12,112 nt of DNA from Oceanospirillaceae bacterium UBA1126 (GTDB lineage Bacteria; Pseudomonadota; Gammaproteobacteria; Pseudomonadales; Balneatricaceae), in assembly GCA_002312935.1 (NCBI GenBank), contig DCAT01000049.1:1-12112 (forward strand), read 5' to 3'. The notes below the pieces were generated by a model, which was not told the DNA's origin, did no database searches, and saw only the letters and a program-made list of their open reading frames with translations. Shown in pieces: positions 6,488 to 12,112 of the stretch; the first letter of the stretch is position 1, and each line of letters begins with the position of its first letter. The translations under genes were made by a program, and so were the position numbers.

Positions 6488-7228
6488 CTAACGGGTGCTA
6501 AACCCCTGACTTTGCAAATAAGGCAGCATATGGGGTCGCGCCTCTTTAACGAGGGTTTTGATGATGTGCTGGCTAAAGGTTAGATGCAATTTTCCTTGGC
6601 TACGTTGCTGGTAGTATTCGCTTATTTGGCTATCGTAACTTGGCAAATTAGATAAACCGTTGTTGGAATAGTGGTCTTGATGTAACACCATAGATAAAGG
6701 AAGACGAGGTTTTTGCCCAGGATTTTGATCAGGGTACCCAAGACATAAGCCAAATATAGGAAACACGTGTCGAGGCAAGTTTAATAATTTAGTCACTTCT
6801 TCTGGTTGGTTGCGTAAGCCACCAATAAAAACTCCGCCTAATCCAAGACTTTGGGCCGCAAGTAAAACATTTTGTGCAAATAATGCAGTATCTATACTGG
6901 CAATGAGGGTTTGTTCGGTAAATCCTGTGGGCATTTGCTGCTCTTGGCGCAGGCATATCTGTTGATTACGCTGTAAATCAGCACAAAACACCAAAAATGT
7001 TGCAGCGGTCTCTACGTATGATTGACCTCCAGCAGCCAGTGCTAGGGCAGCACGAGTCTCTTTAGAATTAACTTGAATAACACTGGTTACTTGCACAAAA
7101 CTGGAGCTAGCTGCGGCCTGACCTGCAGTAATGCAAGTGTTAATTATCTCTTGAGGGATGCTTTGGCTGGTAAATTTACGGATAGATTGATGATCCATCA
7201 TTTGTTTTATAAGGCTTTTTTGAGGCAT
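6488..7228 (-). CDS. nfsA: Oxygen-insensitive NADPH nitroreductase, NfsA family
   Basis: A cytoplasmic FMN-dependent oxidoreductase that reduces nitroaromatics, quinones and related electrophiles by two-electron transfers. The 246-residue product matches the NfsA/Frp family end to end. It has HQSIRKFTSQSIP near the N-terminus (the phosphate-contacting HRSIR motif, with Gln in place of Arg), AAASSSFVQ, GGQSYVETAATFLVFCADLQR, QNVLLAAQSLGLGGVFIGGLRN, PEEVTKLLNLP, FPIFGLCLGYPDQNPGQKPR and the terminal KEARPHMLPYLQSQG. E. coli NfsA is 240 residues. No clear ribosome binding site is seen before the ATG at 7228; M10 and M11 are alternative starts, but starting there would leave only a few residues before the SIRKF motif. 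It is transcribed divergently from the DnaT-like gene across an inverted repeat that may control it. The physiological substrate is unknown. Confidence 0.93.
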   Translation of the reverse strand: MPQKSLIKQMMDHQSIRKFTSQSIPQEIINTCITAGQAAASSSFVQVTSVIQVNSKETRAALALAAGGQSYVETAATFLVFCADLQRNQQICLRQEQQMPTGFTEQTLIASIDTALFAQNVLLAAQSLGLGGVFIGGLRNQPEEVTKLLNLPRHVFPIFGLCLGYPDQNPGQKPRLPLSMVLHQDHYSNNGLSNLPSYDSQISEYYQQRSQGKLHLTFSQHIIKTLVKEARPHMLPYLQSQGFSTR

Positions 7229-7247
7229 AGTAATTTATTAGTAATTG

Positions 7248-7268
7248 GCTAACATTGCAGATGTTAGC
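7248..7268. promoter_or_regulatory. Perfect 8-5-8 inverted repeat, candidate operator
   Basis: GCTAACAT (7248-7255) and ATGTTAGC (7261-7268) are exact inverted copies separated by TGCAG. The repeat lies in the 60-base gap between the divergent nitroreductase and DnaT-like genes, about 20 bases from each start. That placement fits a dimeric repressor or activator site better than a terminator, since no transcript should end there. No regulator gene lies next to it, and no -35/-10 pair near it is convincing. Confidence 0.5.
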
Positions 7269-7288
7269 ACAGGACTAGTTAGGGTAGA

Positions 7289-8107
7289 ATGGAAGGACGC
7301 ATCCATTTAAAGTTGACTTCAGTTATGCCATTGATGGCCCCTAATTTATCGATTGCTCCTCATCTAGCTCAGCGTTATGGCCTGGAACAAGCGTTGATGC
7401 TTGCTGTGGTAACAGAATTGGTAGGTGCTTGGAATGGCCAAGTGGTCGTTGAGGAGCAACGGTTGTACGGCCGAGCCCTATGTTTAACAAGGCAGCATCA
7501 AGGTCAATTATTATCCCAGCTTTCCTCTCTAGGCTTATTGCAAGTTGCACCTGCAGGCGAGGGTATGGTGCGTATTGAACTACAACTCATGCCAGACTTC
7601 CCTTTACCTGTCACTGAAGTTAACCATGAAGCAGACTCGCAGCCTGCTGTTAGTAAAGTGGCTCAAGTAAAGGCAACTATGGGAGGTTTTGGTGGCTGGC
7701 GCCGAGATGAGGGCGAAGGTGATGAACTAAGCCGTCTTTTTGCCGCCAAGGAAGCTCAGCACCAACACTTGTGCCATATGGATTTGGAATGGAAACTTTC
7801 GGCAAATATTGTCAAAGTTTTAGCCCAGCAGCACCAGATAAGTGAAGCCTTTGCCCTTGGCATTAAAGATGAGTTTGTGGTTTATTACATGGACAAAGGC
7901 CGCCGAGAAACCCCAGGTGGCTGGGATCAAAAGTTTTTAAAATGGGTTAAAAAAGAACAGGTTCATCAGCAAACAGCTCAGGCCCGTGCCCAAAGACAAA
8001 CTCAACAACAGACTAATTCATCCAATGAAGAAGCTAGATTCGCTGCTAAACAGCGCCGACGAAATATTACAGCAAACGTCCTCGACATCAATAATACCGA
8101 CTGGTAA
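7289..8107 (+). CDS. DnaT-like single-stranded-DNA-binding domain protein, putative primosome/helicase-loading protein
   Basis: The 272-residue product has two recognisable parts. Residues about 30-100 look like a small winged-helix domain (YGLEQALMLAVVTELVGAW, then LTRQHQGQLLSQLSSLGLLQV). Residues about 163-224 match the DnaT ssDNA-binding domain: HMDLEWKLSANIVKVLAQQ, then ISEAFALGIKDEFVVYYMDKG, then GGWDQKFLKWVKK. DnaT acts in the PriA-dependent primosome that reloads the DnaB helicase at stalled forks. This protein is longer than E. coli DnaT, and its winged-helix part recalls phage replication initiators of the O type. A Gln/Arg-rich tail (about 225-260) overlaps the following gene. ATG 7289 has AGGG at 7281-7284, a short four-base spacing; M13 at 7325 is an alternative. 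The pairing with a lambda P-like gene supports a role in loading the replicative helicase. I give no gene symbol because orthology to dnaT is not shown. Confidence 0.8.
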   Translation: MEGRIHLKLTSVMPLMAPNLSIAPHLAQRYGLEQALMLAVVTELVGAWNGQVVVEEQRLYGRALCLTRQHQGQLLSQLSSLGLLQVAPAGEGMVRIELQLMPDFPLPVTEVNHEADSQPAVSKVAQVKATMGGFGGWRRDEGEGDELSRLFAAKEAQHQHLCHMDLEWKLSANIVKVLAQQHQISEAFALGIKDEFVVYYMDKGRRETPGGWDQKFLKWVKKEQVHQQTAQARAQRQTQQQTNSSNEEARFAAKQRRRNITANVLDINNTDW

Positions 8108-8831
8108 AACGGCTGTTGCTGCACATCCCCCCATTGACCAAAAAATTAAAACATTGGTTAACATGCTTTTTGCCCGATTTATGACTATTTACGGCCATAA
8201 GTTTAAAAGTGCGTTTGATGACGATAAAGAAATTATTATTGCAAAGCGTGAGTGGGCGTTAAGTTTGGCTGGTTATGAAGAAGATGTATTGGTGTTAGCG
8301 ATTGAACAAACTAAGCGTCAGTATAGCTGGATGCCCTCAATTGCAGAATTTTTACAATTGATGGATCAGTGCCAGCAAAGCTTTGGCCTGGCTCCTGCTG
8401 AACAGGCGTATGCAGAAGCGTGCCGCCACGCAACTGCACCTAGCCACCATCCTTGGAGCCACGCAGCGGTTTACCACGCAGGCCGGGCAACTGGGTGGTT
8501 TGAGCTCAAAAGCCTTCCGCGTCAGGCCACACAAGGACGATTTAACCACCATTACAAGGCCTTATGTCAGCGGGTTTTAGCAGGAGAAAACTTAGACCAA
8601 GTGCAAACGGCAAGCTTACCAGCACCTAATAATGATGACTTATTTGCCTTAATAGATCAGTGGGCTAAACAGCTAAATATGCTTCCAGAACTTGCTCAAA
8701 GCGCTTTATATTTTTTGCATTTACCGCACCAAAGCCCCCTACGACAGCGACTATATCTGCGCAGTAAAGCTGTTTATTCGGCACTTAGTATCCCATATTC
8801 TATTGATGAACTACGTAGTCAGATTATATAA
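8025..8831 (+). CDS. Lambda replication protein P-like helicase loader
   Basis: The 268-residue product resembles phage lambda protein P, which binds DnaB and delivers it to the origin. The shared core (about residues 42-190) shows LVNMLFARFMTIYGHKF, KEIIIAKREWALSLAGYEED, IEQTKRQYSWMPSIAEFLQLMD, AYAEACRHA, PWSHAAVYHAGRATGWFELK and the basic RFNHHYKALCQRVLAGENL. In lambda P the corresponding positions read RRQWVLAF, ARRQNRPFLPSPGQF and WCRE, then a WKSNAHYWLV-type block and RINRGE. The C-terminal 75 residues have no match that I recognise. ATG 8025 is chosen (MKKLDSLLNSADEILQQ); a GTG at 7986 is in frame but less likely, and neither has a clear ribosome binding site. The gene overlaps the end of the DnaT-like gene by 83 bases in another frame, which implies coupled expression. 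No other phage genes are visible, so this seems a resident chromosomal gene. Confidence 0.75.
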   Translation: MKKLDSLLNSADEILQQTSSTSIIPTGKTAVAAHPPIDQKIKTLVNMLFARFMTIYGHKFKSAFDDDKEIIIAKREWALSLAGYEEDVLVLAIEQTKRQYSWMPSIAEFLQLMDQCQQSFGLAPAEQAYAEACRHATAPSHHPWSHAAVYHAGRATGWFELKSLPRQATQGRFNHHYKALCQRVLAGENLDQVQTASLPAPNNDDLFALIDQWAKQLNMLPELAQSALYFLHLPHQSPLRQRLYLRSKAVYSALSIPYSIDELRSQII

Positions 8832-8889
8832 AGGCCGTTCTTGTCCTAGTTTTTTGGCTATCAGTATATTAATATTTTTCTAAAATTAG

Positions 8890-9330
8890 TTAAGGGAAGC
8901 GGATCCACTGGTTATTGTCAGAAGGGGCATTCAGTGAGCTATCTGTATCACTGGTAAACAGCATTTGTCTAAAGTCATCCACACTTGGAATGGCAATTAT
9001 TTTATCGGCATAAATAAAATTAGCGTTGTTACGGAAGAAAGCTTTTGGATTATTGCTAACAATGAGCTGCTTAACTAAATCTAACCTTAAGTTAGTCTTA
9101 CCGTAGGCTCGTGCAGCAATTTTATCTAATGAGTCACCAGTTTTGATGCGGTATTTAGATCCAGGCGCTATGCCGTTAATAGCGCTCTTTCGACCATTTA
9201 CCTGTTTCTCCAAGTGCTGAAGGTCCCCGAGAAGTGCTTTTAGATGTTGTTGCACTTGCTCTTGATTTGCGTAAATAGGGCTGCCCAAGAGACTGACAGT
9301 GAGCATGATGCATATCATACTATTCTTCAT
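8890..9330 (-). CDS. Secreted LysM-domain protein in the flagellar H-ring operon
   Basis: The 146-residue precursor has a signal peptide (MKNSMICIMLTVSLLGSPIY, likely cut after residue 21, ANQ). A short helical segment follows (about 24-46, QEQVQQHLKALLGDLQHLEKQ), then one LysM-like domain (about 60-115, YRIKTGDSLDKIAARAYGKT up to ADKIIAIPS) and a polar tail. The spacing between LysM strands resembles the FimV type, with the insertion NNPKAFFRNNANFIYADK. LysM domains bind peptidoglycan glycan strands, so a periplasmic wall-associated protein is likely. The gene starts 33 bases after flgT and has GGAG (9338-9341 on the minus strand) seven bases before its ATG, so it is the last gene of the flgP-flgT transcript. 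A role in anchoring the H-ring is inference from position. Confidence 0.85.
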   Translation of the reverse strand: MKNSMICIMLTVSLLGSPIYANQEQVQQHLKALLGDLQHLEKQVNGRKSAINGIAPGSKYRIKTGDSLDKIAARAYGKTNLRLDLVKQLIVSNNPKAFFRNNANFIYADKIIAIPSVDDFRQMLFTSDTDSSLNAPSDNNQWIRFP

Positions 9331-9363
9331 GATCTAACTCCAAAAAAGTAGGTTTGTATGACA

Positions 9364-10521
9364 TCAAAACACAATCAACTGGGCGGTTGTAGGGCCTACA
9401 TTAATGGGGCCAGCCATATGCTCTAGCATGGCGGTGTGAGGTTGCACTTGCGTTACTTTGAAAACCTGTGGTGCCCTGGTTGCATTTGGATTAAGAATTC
9501 CACTCTGGTAATTTTGAGGTAGTAATAGCAATTGTTGCCCTTGCTCTAAGCCTAATTTTTGGCCTTTATTAATACGCCATAGTGGCTGATCGACGATTTT
9601 AGTGAGTTTGATATAGCTACCTGCACATTGCACATTTTGAAATAGGCTGTGCCATGTTTTTTGTACCCATATCGCCACACTTTTGCTTAGCTCTGGGGGG
9701 ATAGGGTTGTTAGATGCTGCAATGGACTGGTTGACTGGAAGGGAGAACTGGTGCTGGTGACTTAGGTTAATATGAGGCAAATATGGGCTTGAAAAATTTG
9801 CTGTTAATATTAATATAGCAGTATTTTGACTATCAAAAAAGCTGGATAGCGTGCTTAGTTTGGTGAGCGTTGGTGTATCTATATTTTTTTCTAGCCATTG
9901 AGCACCAATAGCCAAATGATAATCAGCTTGGTTATAGGCCTCTGAGGCAAGCCAAGCTGTTTGATACGCATTGAGTGCAGGATTAATTCGGTGAGTAGCA
10001 AAATTGACACTTTTTGCTAACTTAGAAAACTGTGCTTCAGTGTCCAATAGCAACTGATTAACGTCAACTTGATGATAATTAATGTTGCCTGTTGGGGTGG
10101 CCAAATCTGTTGTCAGTACCTGAGTTAGTTGCGGTAATTGGCAGTCTTTTTCATTGTCGTCCAGATTTAACGCTAGCTTAACTGTAGCAATACCCTGTTC
10201 TGTATTTTGCGCCAGAAGGTCCATGTGGTGAATTTTCAGGTCGGACTGAAGGCTTATGTTCTCAGTAAGCTGGCCCTGAGCGTCTACCATGCTATGGCTA
10301 ATGATTTGACCTTTACGCTGTGTTGCTGCCGTACGCAGTGCATCAAGAACAGCCATCATTAGAGCGGTGTCTTCATCGCCTTCAGTAACCAAAGCTTGAC
10401 CAGAAACGACCAACGCGGTGGCTGTACCTTGTTGGGCTGCACTAGGACTAGAAATAACTAGCCCTAGCAACGCGGCACAAAAAAGTGTGTTGATACGCTT
10501 TATAGGGGCTGATGGCTTCAT
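9364..10521 (-). CDS. flgT: Flagellar H-ring protein FlgT
   Basis: FlgT forms the periplasmic H-ring around the LP-ring in Vibrio-type flagella and helps install the T-ring and stators. The 385-residue precursor has a signal peptide (basic KRI, hydrophobic LFCAALLGLVI, likely cut after SPSAA at residue 29). An N-terminal domain follows (about 31-115) with the VSGQALVTEGDEDTALMMAV and LRTAATQRKG pattern. A middle domain spans about 130-310 with AYNQADYHLAIGAQWLEKN, and a C-terminal SH3-like domain about 315-385 has INKGQKLGLEQGQQLLLLP. Two cysteines in the mature part (C117 in KDCQLPQ, C299 in VQCAGSY) could form a disulfide. ATG 10521 is chosen over the TTG three bases upstream. The gene begins 18 bases after flgP and lacks a strong ribosome binding site, so it is probably coupled. 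Vibrio FlgT has a similar length. Confidence 0.88.
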   Translation of the reverse strand: MKPSAPIKRINTLFCAALLGLVISSPSAAQQGTATALVVSGQALVTEGDEDTALMMAVLDALRTAATQRKGQIISHSMVDAQGQLTENISLQSDLKIHHMDLLAQNTEQGIATVKLALNLDDNEKDCQLPQLTQVLTTDLATPTGNINYHQVDVNQLLLDTEAQFSKLAKSVNFATHRINPALNAYQTAWLASEAYNQADYHLAIGAQWLEKNIDTPTLTKLSTLSSFFDSQNTAILILTANFSSPYLPHINLSHQHQFSLPVNQSIAASNNPIPPELSKSVAIWVQKTWHSLFQNVQCAGSYIKLTKIVDQPLWRINKGQKLGLEQGQQLLLLPQNYQSGILNPNATRAPQVFKVTQVQPHTAMLEHMAGPINVGPTTAQLIVF

Positions 10522-10539
10522 CAAATAGTTATGTAGACG

Positions 10540-11004
10540 TTATCTAGCGACTAAAAAAACACGCCTAAGCTCAAGCATAGTGTCTTTTTCTAGTTCTAAC
10601 TTAGTTTCATAACTGTCATCGCCTATAGGGTTTATGCTGACAACCTTAGCTCCATAAACCACTCCTGCCACATGGGCCCGCATGGTGTCATTAGCAATAA
10701 TCATGTCTTCCACGGTAGTCGAAGCATTGATTTGCTGGCCATAGACCTGCTCTGTAAGGCTGCGGTAGGCATCTAGTTTTGACGCGCGAATAGCCATTAA
10801 TCGCCGCTGGGCTGGGTTTTTACTTTTTTGAGTACTGATATTGGCATAGCCTGTGGAAATGATCACTTCCTTCTTGTACATAGGGGTGTTTTCTGCAGCA
10901 GAAGCAGGCTGATTACCTGTTAAAGACATAGTACAACCCCCAATAGTGAATGCAACGATCCCTACTATCCAAAGGCTGAGTTTACGCGTGGTTTTAACGT
11001 TCAT
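10540..11004 (-). CDS. flgP: Flagellar outer-membrane lipoprotein FlgP (LPP20 family)
   Basis: FlgP is an outer-membrane lipoprotein of the LPP20 family needed for motility and flagellar stability in Vibrio and Campylobacter. In Vibrio it is part of the H-ring; in Campylobacter it forms the basal disk. The 154-residue precursor has a lipoprotein signal with lipobox I-G-G-C, so Cys24 is the lipidated residue. The mature part carries the LPP20 pattern: VIISTGYANIST, then NPAQRRLMAIRASKLDAYRS and LTEQVYGQQINASTTVEDMI, with AHVAGVVYGAKVVSINPIGD and a terminal YETKLELEKDTMLEL. ATG 11004 has GAGGA (11012-11016 on the minus strand) seven bases upstream. It is the first gene of flgP-flgT-LysM and has a sigma-28-like promoter just ahead. 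No flgO is present nearby. Confidence 0.88.
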   Translation of the reverse strand: MNVKTTRKLSLWIVGIVAFTIGGCTMSLTGNQPASAAENTPMYKKEVIISTGYANISTQKSKNPAQRRLMAIRASKLDAYRSLTEQVYGQQINASTTVEDMIIANDTMRAHVAGVVYGAKVVSINPIGDDSYETKLELEKDTMLELRRVFLVAR

Positions 11005-11032
11005 GAATAAGTCCTCTTTTGCTATGTAGAGA

Positions 11033-11059
11033 GTATCGACCTCGCAGGCAGGGACTTTA
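11033..11059 (-). promoter_or_regulatory. Candidate sigma-28 (FliA) promoter for flgP-flgT-LysM
   Basis: Read on the minus strand: TAAAGTCC (11059-11052), an 11-base spacer, GTCGATAC (11040-11033). Against TAAAGTTT, N11, GCCGATAA each half matches at six of eight positions, and the spacing is exact. The -10 element ends 28 bases before the flgP ATG, so the start would lie near 11026 with a leader of about 20 bases containing the ribosome binding site. Confidence 0.5.
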
Positions 11060-11098
11060 GCCCTTAAAGTAAAATAAATACCAAATGTGAGTAAATAT

Positions 11099-11114
11099 TG
11101 GCATCGTTATTGCT
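11099..11114 (+). promoter_or_regulatory. Sigma-54 (RpoN) promoter for flhA
   Basis: TGGCA (11099-11103), six bases, TTGCT (11110-11114). The invariant GG (11100-11101) and GC (11112-11113) are separated by exactly ten bases, as in the consensus TGGCAC-N5-TTGCW. Transcription would start near 11125, leaving a leader of about 110 AT-rich bases before flhA. In Vibrio and Pseudomonas the flhA operon is sigma-54-dependent under FlrC/FleQ-type activators. I could not identify an activator site. Confidence 0.75.
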
Positions 11115-11236
11115 AATAAACACTTAGGGTAATGTTTTAACTACCGACACCATTTATTAATGGGCAAAAATAAAATATAAAAAACGATTAAAAACAGCAG
11201 GTTAGTTTTTTATTTTTCCTTAGAGCTTAAGTCCTT
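11115..11236 (+). other. AT-rich flhA leader with a small inverted repeat
   Basis: The stretch between the sigma-54 element and flhA has no gene. It contains CCATT (11150-11154) and AATGG (11159-11163) as an exact inverted repeat around TATT, then a long A-rich tract and a T-rich tract. The ribosome binding site of flhA is weak: AGAG at 11222-11225 is eleven bases from the ATG. The repeat could be a small hairpin in the leader RNA or a protein site. Nothing else is recognised. Confidence 0.35.
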
Positions 11237-12112
11237 ATGAATTTTTCACAAGCGTTAACATTGAAGAGTCAGATCAACGTCAAACATTTGACAGGCTTAC
11301 TCATACCCCTATTGATCCTGCTAATCATTTTAATGATGGTCGTTCCTCTACCGGCATTCTTATTGGACCTATTCTTCACTCTAAATATTGCCCTTGCACT
11401 GGTTATTGTGATGATTTCTATAAACACCATGAGGCCGTTAGATTTCTCATCTTTTCCTACGGTATTATTATTTGCCACTTTGCTGCGCTTAGCTCTTAAT
11501 GTGGCATCTACCCGCATTGTTTTGGTAGAGGGCCATACAGGTACAGATGCTGCAGGACAGGTGATTCAGTCATTTGGTGACTTTGTTATTGGCGGTGATT
11601 ATGTGGTCGGTATCATCGTATTCTCCATCCTCATGATCATTAACTTTCTTGTAGTGACAAAAGGTGCAGGCCGAGTTTCAGAGGTTAGTGCGCGGTTTAC
11701 CTTGGACGCCATGCCTGGAAAACAGATGGCCATCGACGCTGACCTAAATGCTGGCGTTTTGACCCAAGATGAGGCTCGCGAACGTCGTGCTGACGTTACG
11801 GCGGAAGCAGATTTTTATGGTTCTATGGACGGTGCCAGTAAGTTTGTAAAAGGTGATGCGATCGCGGGTTTTCTTATTCTGTTGATTAATATAATCGGTG
11901 GTCTTGCCATTGGTATGGGCACCCATGGTTTAAGCTTTAATGAAGCTACCGAAACTTACGTATTACTGACTATTGGTGACGGTTTGGTCGCTCAAATCCC
12001 CTCGTTGTTGTTGGCTACTGCAACAGCCATCATTGTCACCCGGGTGTCATCTACCACCGATATGTCAAGCCAAGTGGTGGGGCAACTTGGCAGCCCTCAG
12101 GCTCTTATCGTA
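11237..12112 (+). CDS. flhA: Flagellar export gate protein FlhA, N-terminal part (runs off window)
   Basis: FlhA is the largest export-gate protein. A nonameric ring of its cytoplasmic domain docks substrates and chaperones, and the membrane part couples export to the proton motive force. 292 codons are open to the window end, so the whole cytoplasmic domain is missing. The visible part has several membrane segments: about 20-60 (LLIPLLILLIILMMVVPLPA, then FLLDLFFTLNIALALVIVMI), about 73-87, about 117-143 and about 210-235. It also has the family motif VVTKGAGRVSEVSARF, then TLDAMPGKQMAIDADLNAG (about 139-171), and DEARERRADVTAEADFYGSM with the conserved GASKFVKGDAIAG. It ends near PSLLLATATAIIVTRVS. 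ATG 11237 is the first good start and agrees with the family N-terminus. It lies 7.4 kb from flhB with its own sigma-54 promoter. Confidence 0.96.
   Translation, partial: MNFSQALTLKSQINVKHLTGLLIPLLILLIILMMVVPLPAFLLDLFFTLNIALALVIVMISINTMRPLDFSSFPTVLLFATLLRLALNVASTRIVLVEGHTGTDAAGQVIQSFGDFVIGGDYVVGIIVFSILMIINFLVVTKGAGRVSEVSARFTLDAMPGKQMAIDADLNAGVLTQDEARERRADVTAEADFYGSMDGASKFVKGDAIAGFLILLINIIGGLAIGMGTHGLSFNEATETYVLLTIGDGLVAQIPSLLLATATAIIVTRVSSTTDMSSQVVGQLGSPQALIV

Noticed and set aside
6479..6510. TTAGC...GCTAA pairing at the fumarase/nitroreductase convergence as a bidirectional terminator
   Set aside because: The stem is only five bases or needs a bulge, it overlaps the end of the nitroreductase gene, and there is no T-run on either side.
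8383..8580. 65-codon plus-strand frame inside the P-like gene (and a frame at 8692-8883 running past its end)
   Set aside because: Both lie in another frame of a gene with family-level similarity, have no ribosome binding site and show no domain.
7289..8831. Prophage remnant, because of the lambda P-like gene
   Set aside because: No integrase, repressor, structural or lysis gene, no att-like repeat and no composition break were visible; the neighbours are ordinary chromosomal genes.
8866..8875. ATATTAATAT palindrome followed by TTTTT as a terminator between the convergent P-like and LysM genes
   Set aside because: The stem is entirely A/T and has no loop in a perfect palindrome, so the hairpin would be too weak; there is no GC-rich stem in the gap 8832-8889.
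11269..11517. 82-codon minus-strand frame inside flhA
   Set aside because: It is antisense to well-conserved flhA membrane segments; the open frame is a by-product of their codon composition.
1..12112. CRISPR array, tRNA/rRNA genes, insertion sequence ends or an origin
   Set aside because: No regularly spaced repeats, cloverleaf-type sequences, transposase genes with terminal repeats or iteron clusters were seen when reading both strands.

Overview
The window is chromosomal DNA from a polar-flagellated gammaproteobacterium, probably a marine one of the Cellvibrionales/Oceanospirillales/Alteromonadales type. This is inferred from the fliMNOPQR-flhB order, Vibrio-like H-ring proteins FlgP and FlgT, a class I [4Fe-4S] fumarase, an NfsA-type nitroreductase and a DnaT-like/lambda-P-like gene pair. 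The genus cannot be fixed from sequence reading alone.

Layout. Positions 1-3801 hold the end of fliM and then fliN, fliO, fliP, fliQ, fliR and flhB, a tight plus-strand run with gaps or overlaps of a few bases except for a 42-base gap before fliN. It encodes the switch/C-ring proteins and most of the flagellar type III export gate. Positions 3802-4850 hold a good sigma-28 (FliA) promoter followed by an unrecognised gene for a single-pass membrane protein with a coiled-coil C-terminal part. Next come class I fumarase (4967-6478, +) and a convergent NfsA-like nitroreductase (6488-7228, -). A 60-base divergent region with a perfect 8-5-8 inverted repeat separates the latter from a DnaT-domain protein (7289-8107, +), which overlaps a lambda replication protein P-like gene (8025-8831, +). 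Positions 8890-11004 (-) hold flgP, flgT and a LysM-domain protein gene, transcribed in that order. Divergently, flhA starts at 11237 (+) and runs off the window end.

How the parts work together. FliP, FliQ, FliR, FlhB and FlhA form the inner-membrane export gate (FliO assists FliP), FliM and FliN form the rotor switch, and FlgP and FlgT belong to the outer H-ring that supports the outer-membrane bushing of sheathed or polar flagella. Promoter motifs support a flagellar hierarchy. A canonical -24/-12 sigma-54 element lies before flhA, and sigma-28-like elements lie before flgP and before the unknown membrane gene. The main novelty candidates are that unknown FliA-type gene, the LysM protein in the H-ring operon, and the chromosomal P-like/DnaT-like pair, which looks like a captured helicase-loading module. 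The block between flhB and flhA mixes flagellar and housekeeping genes.
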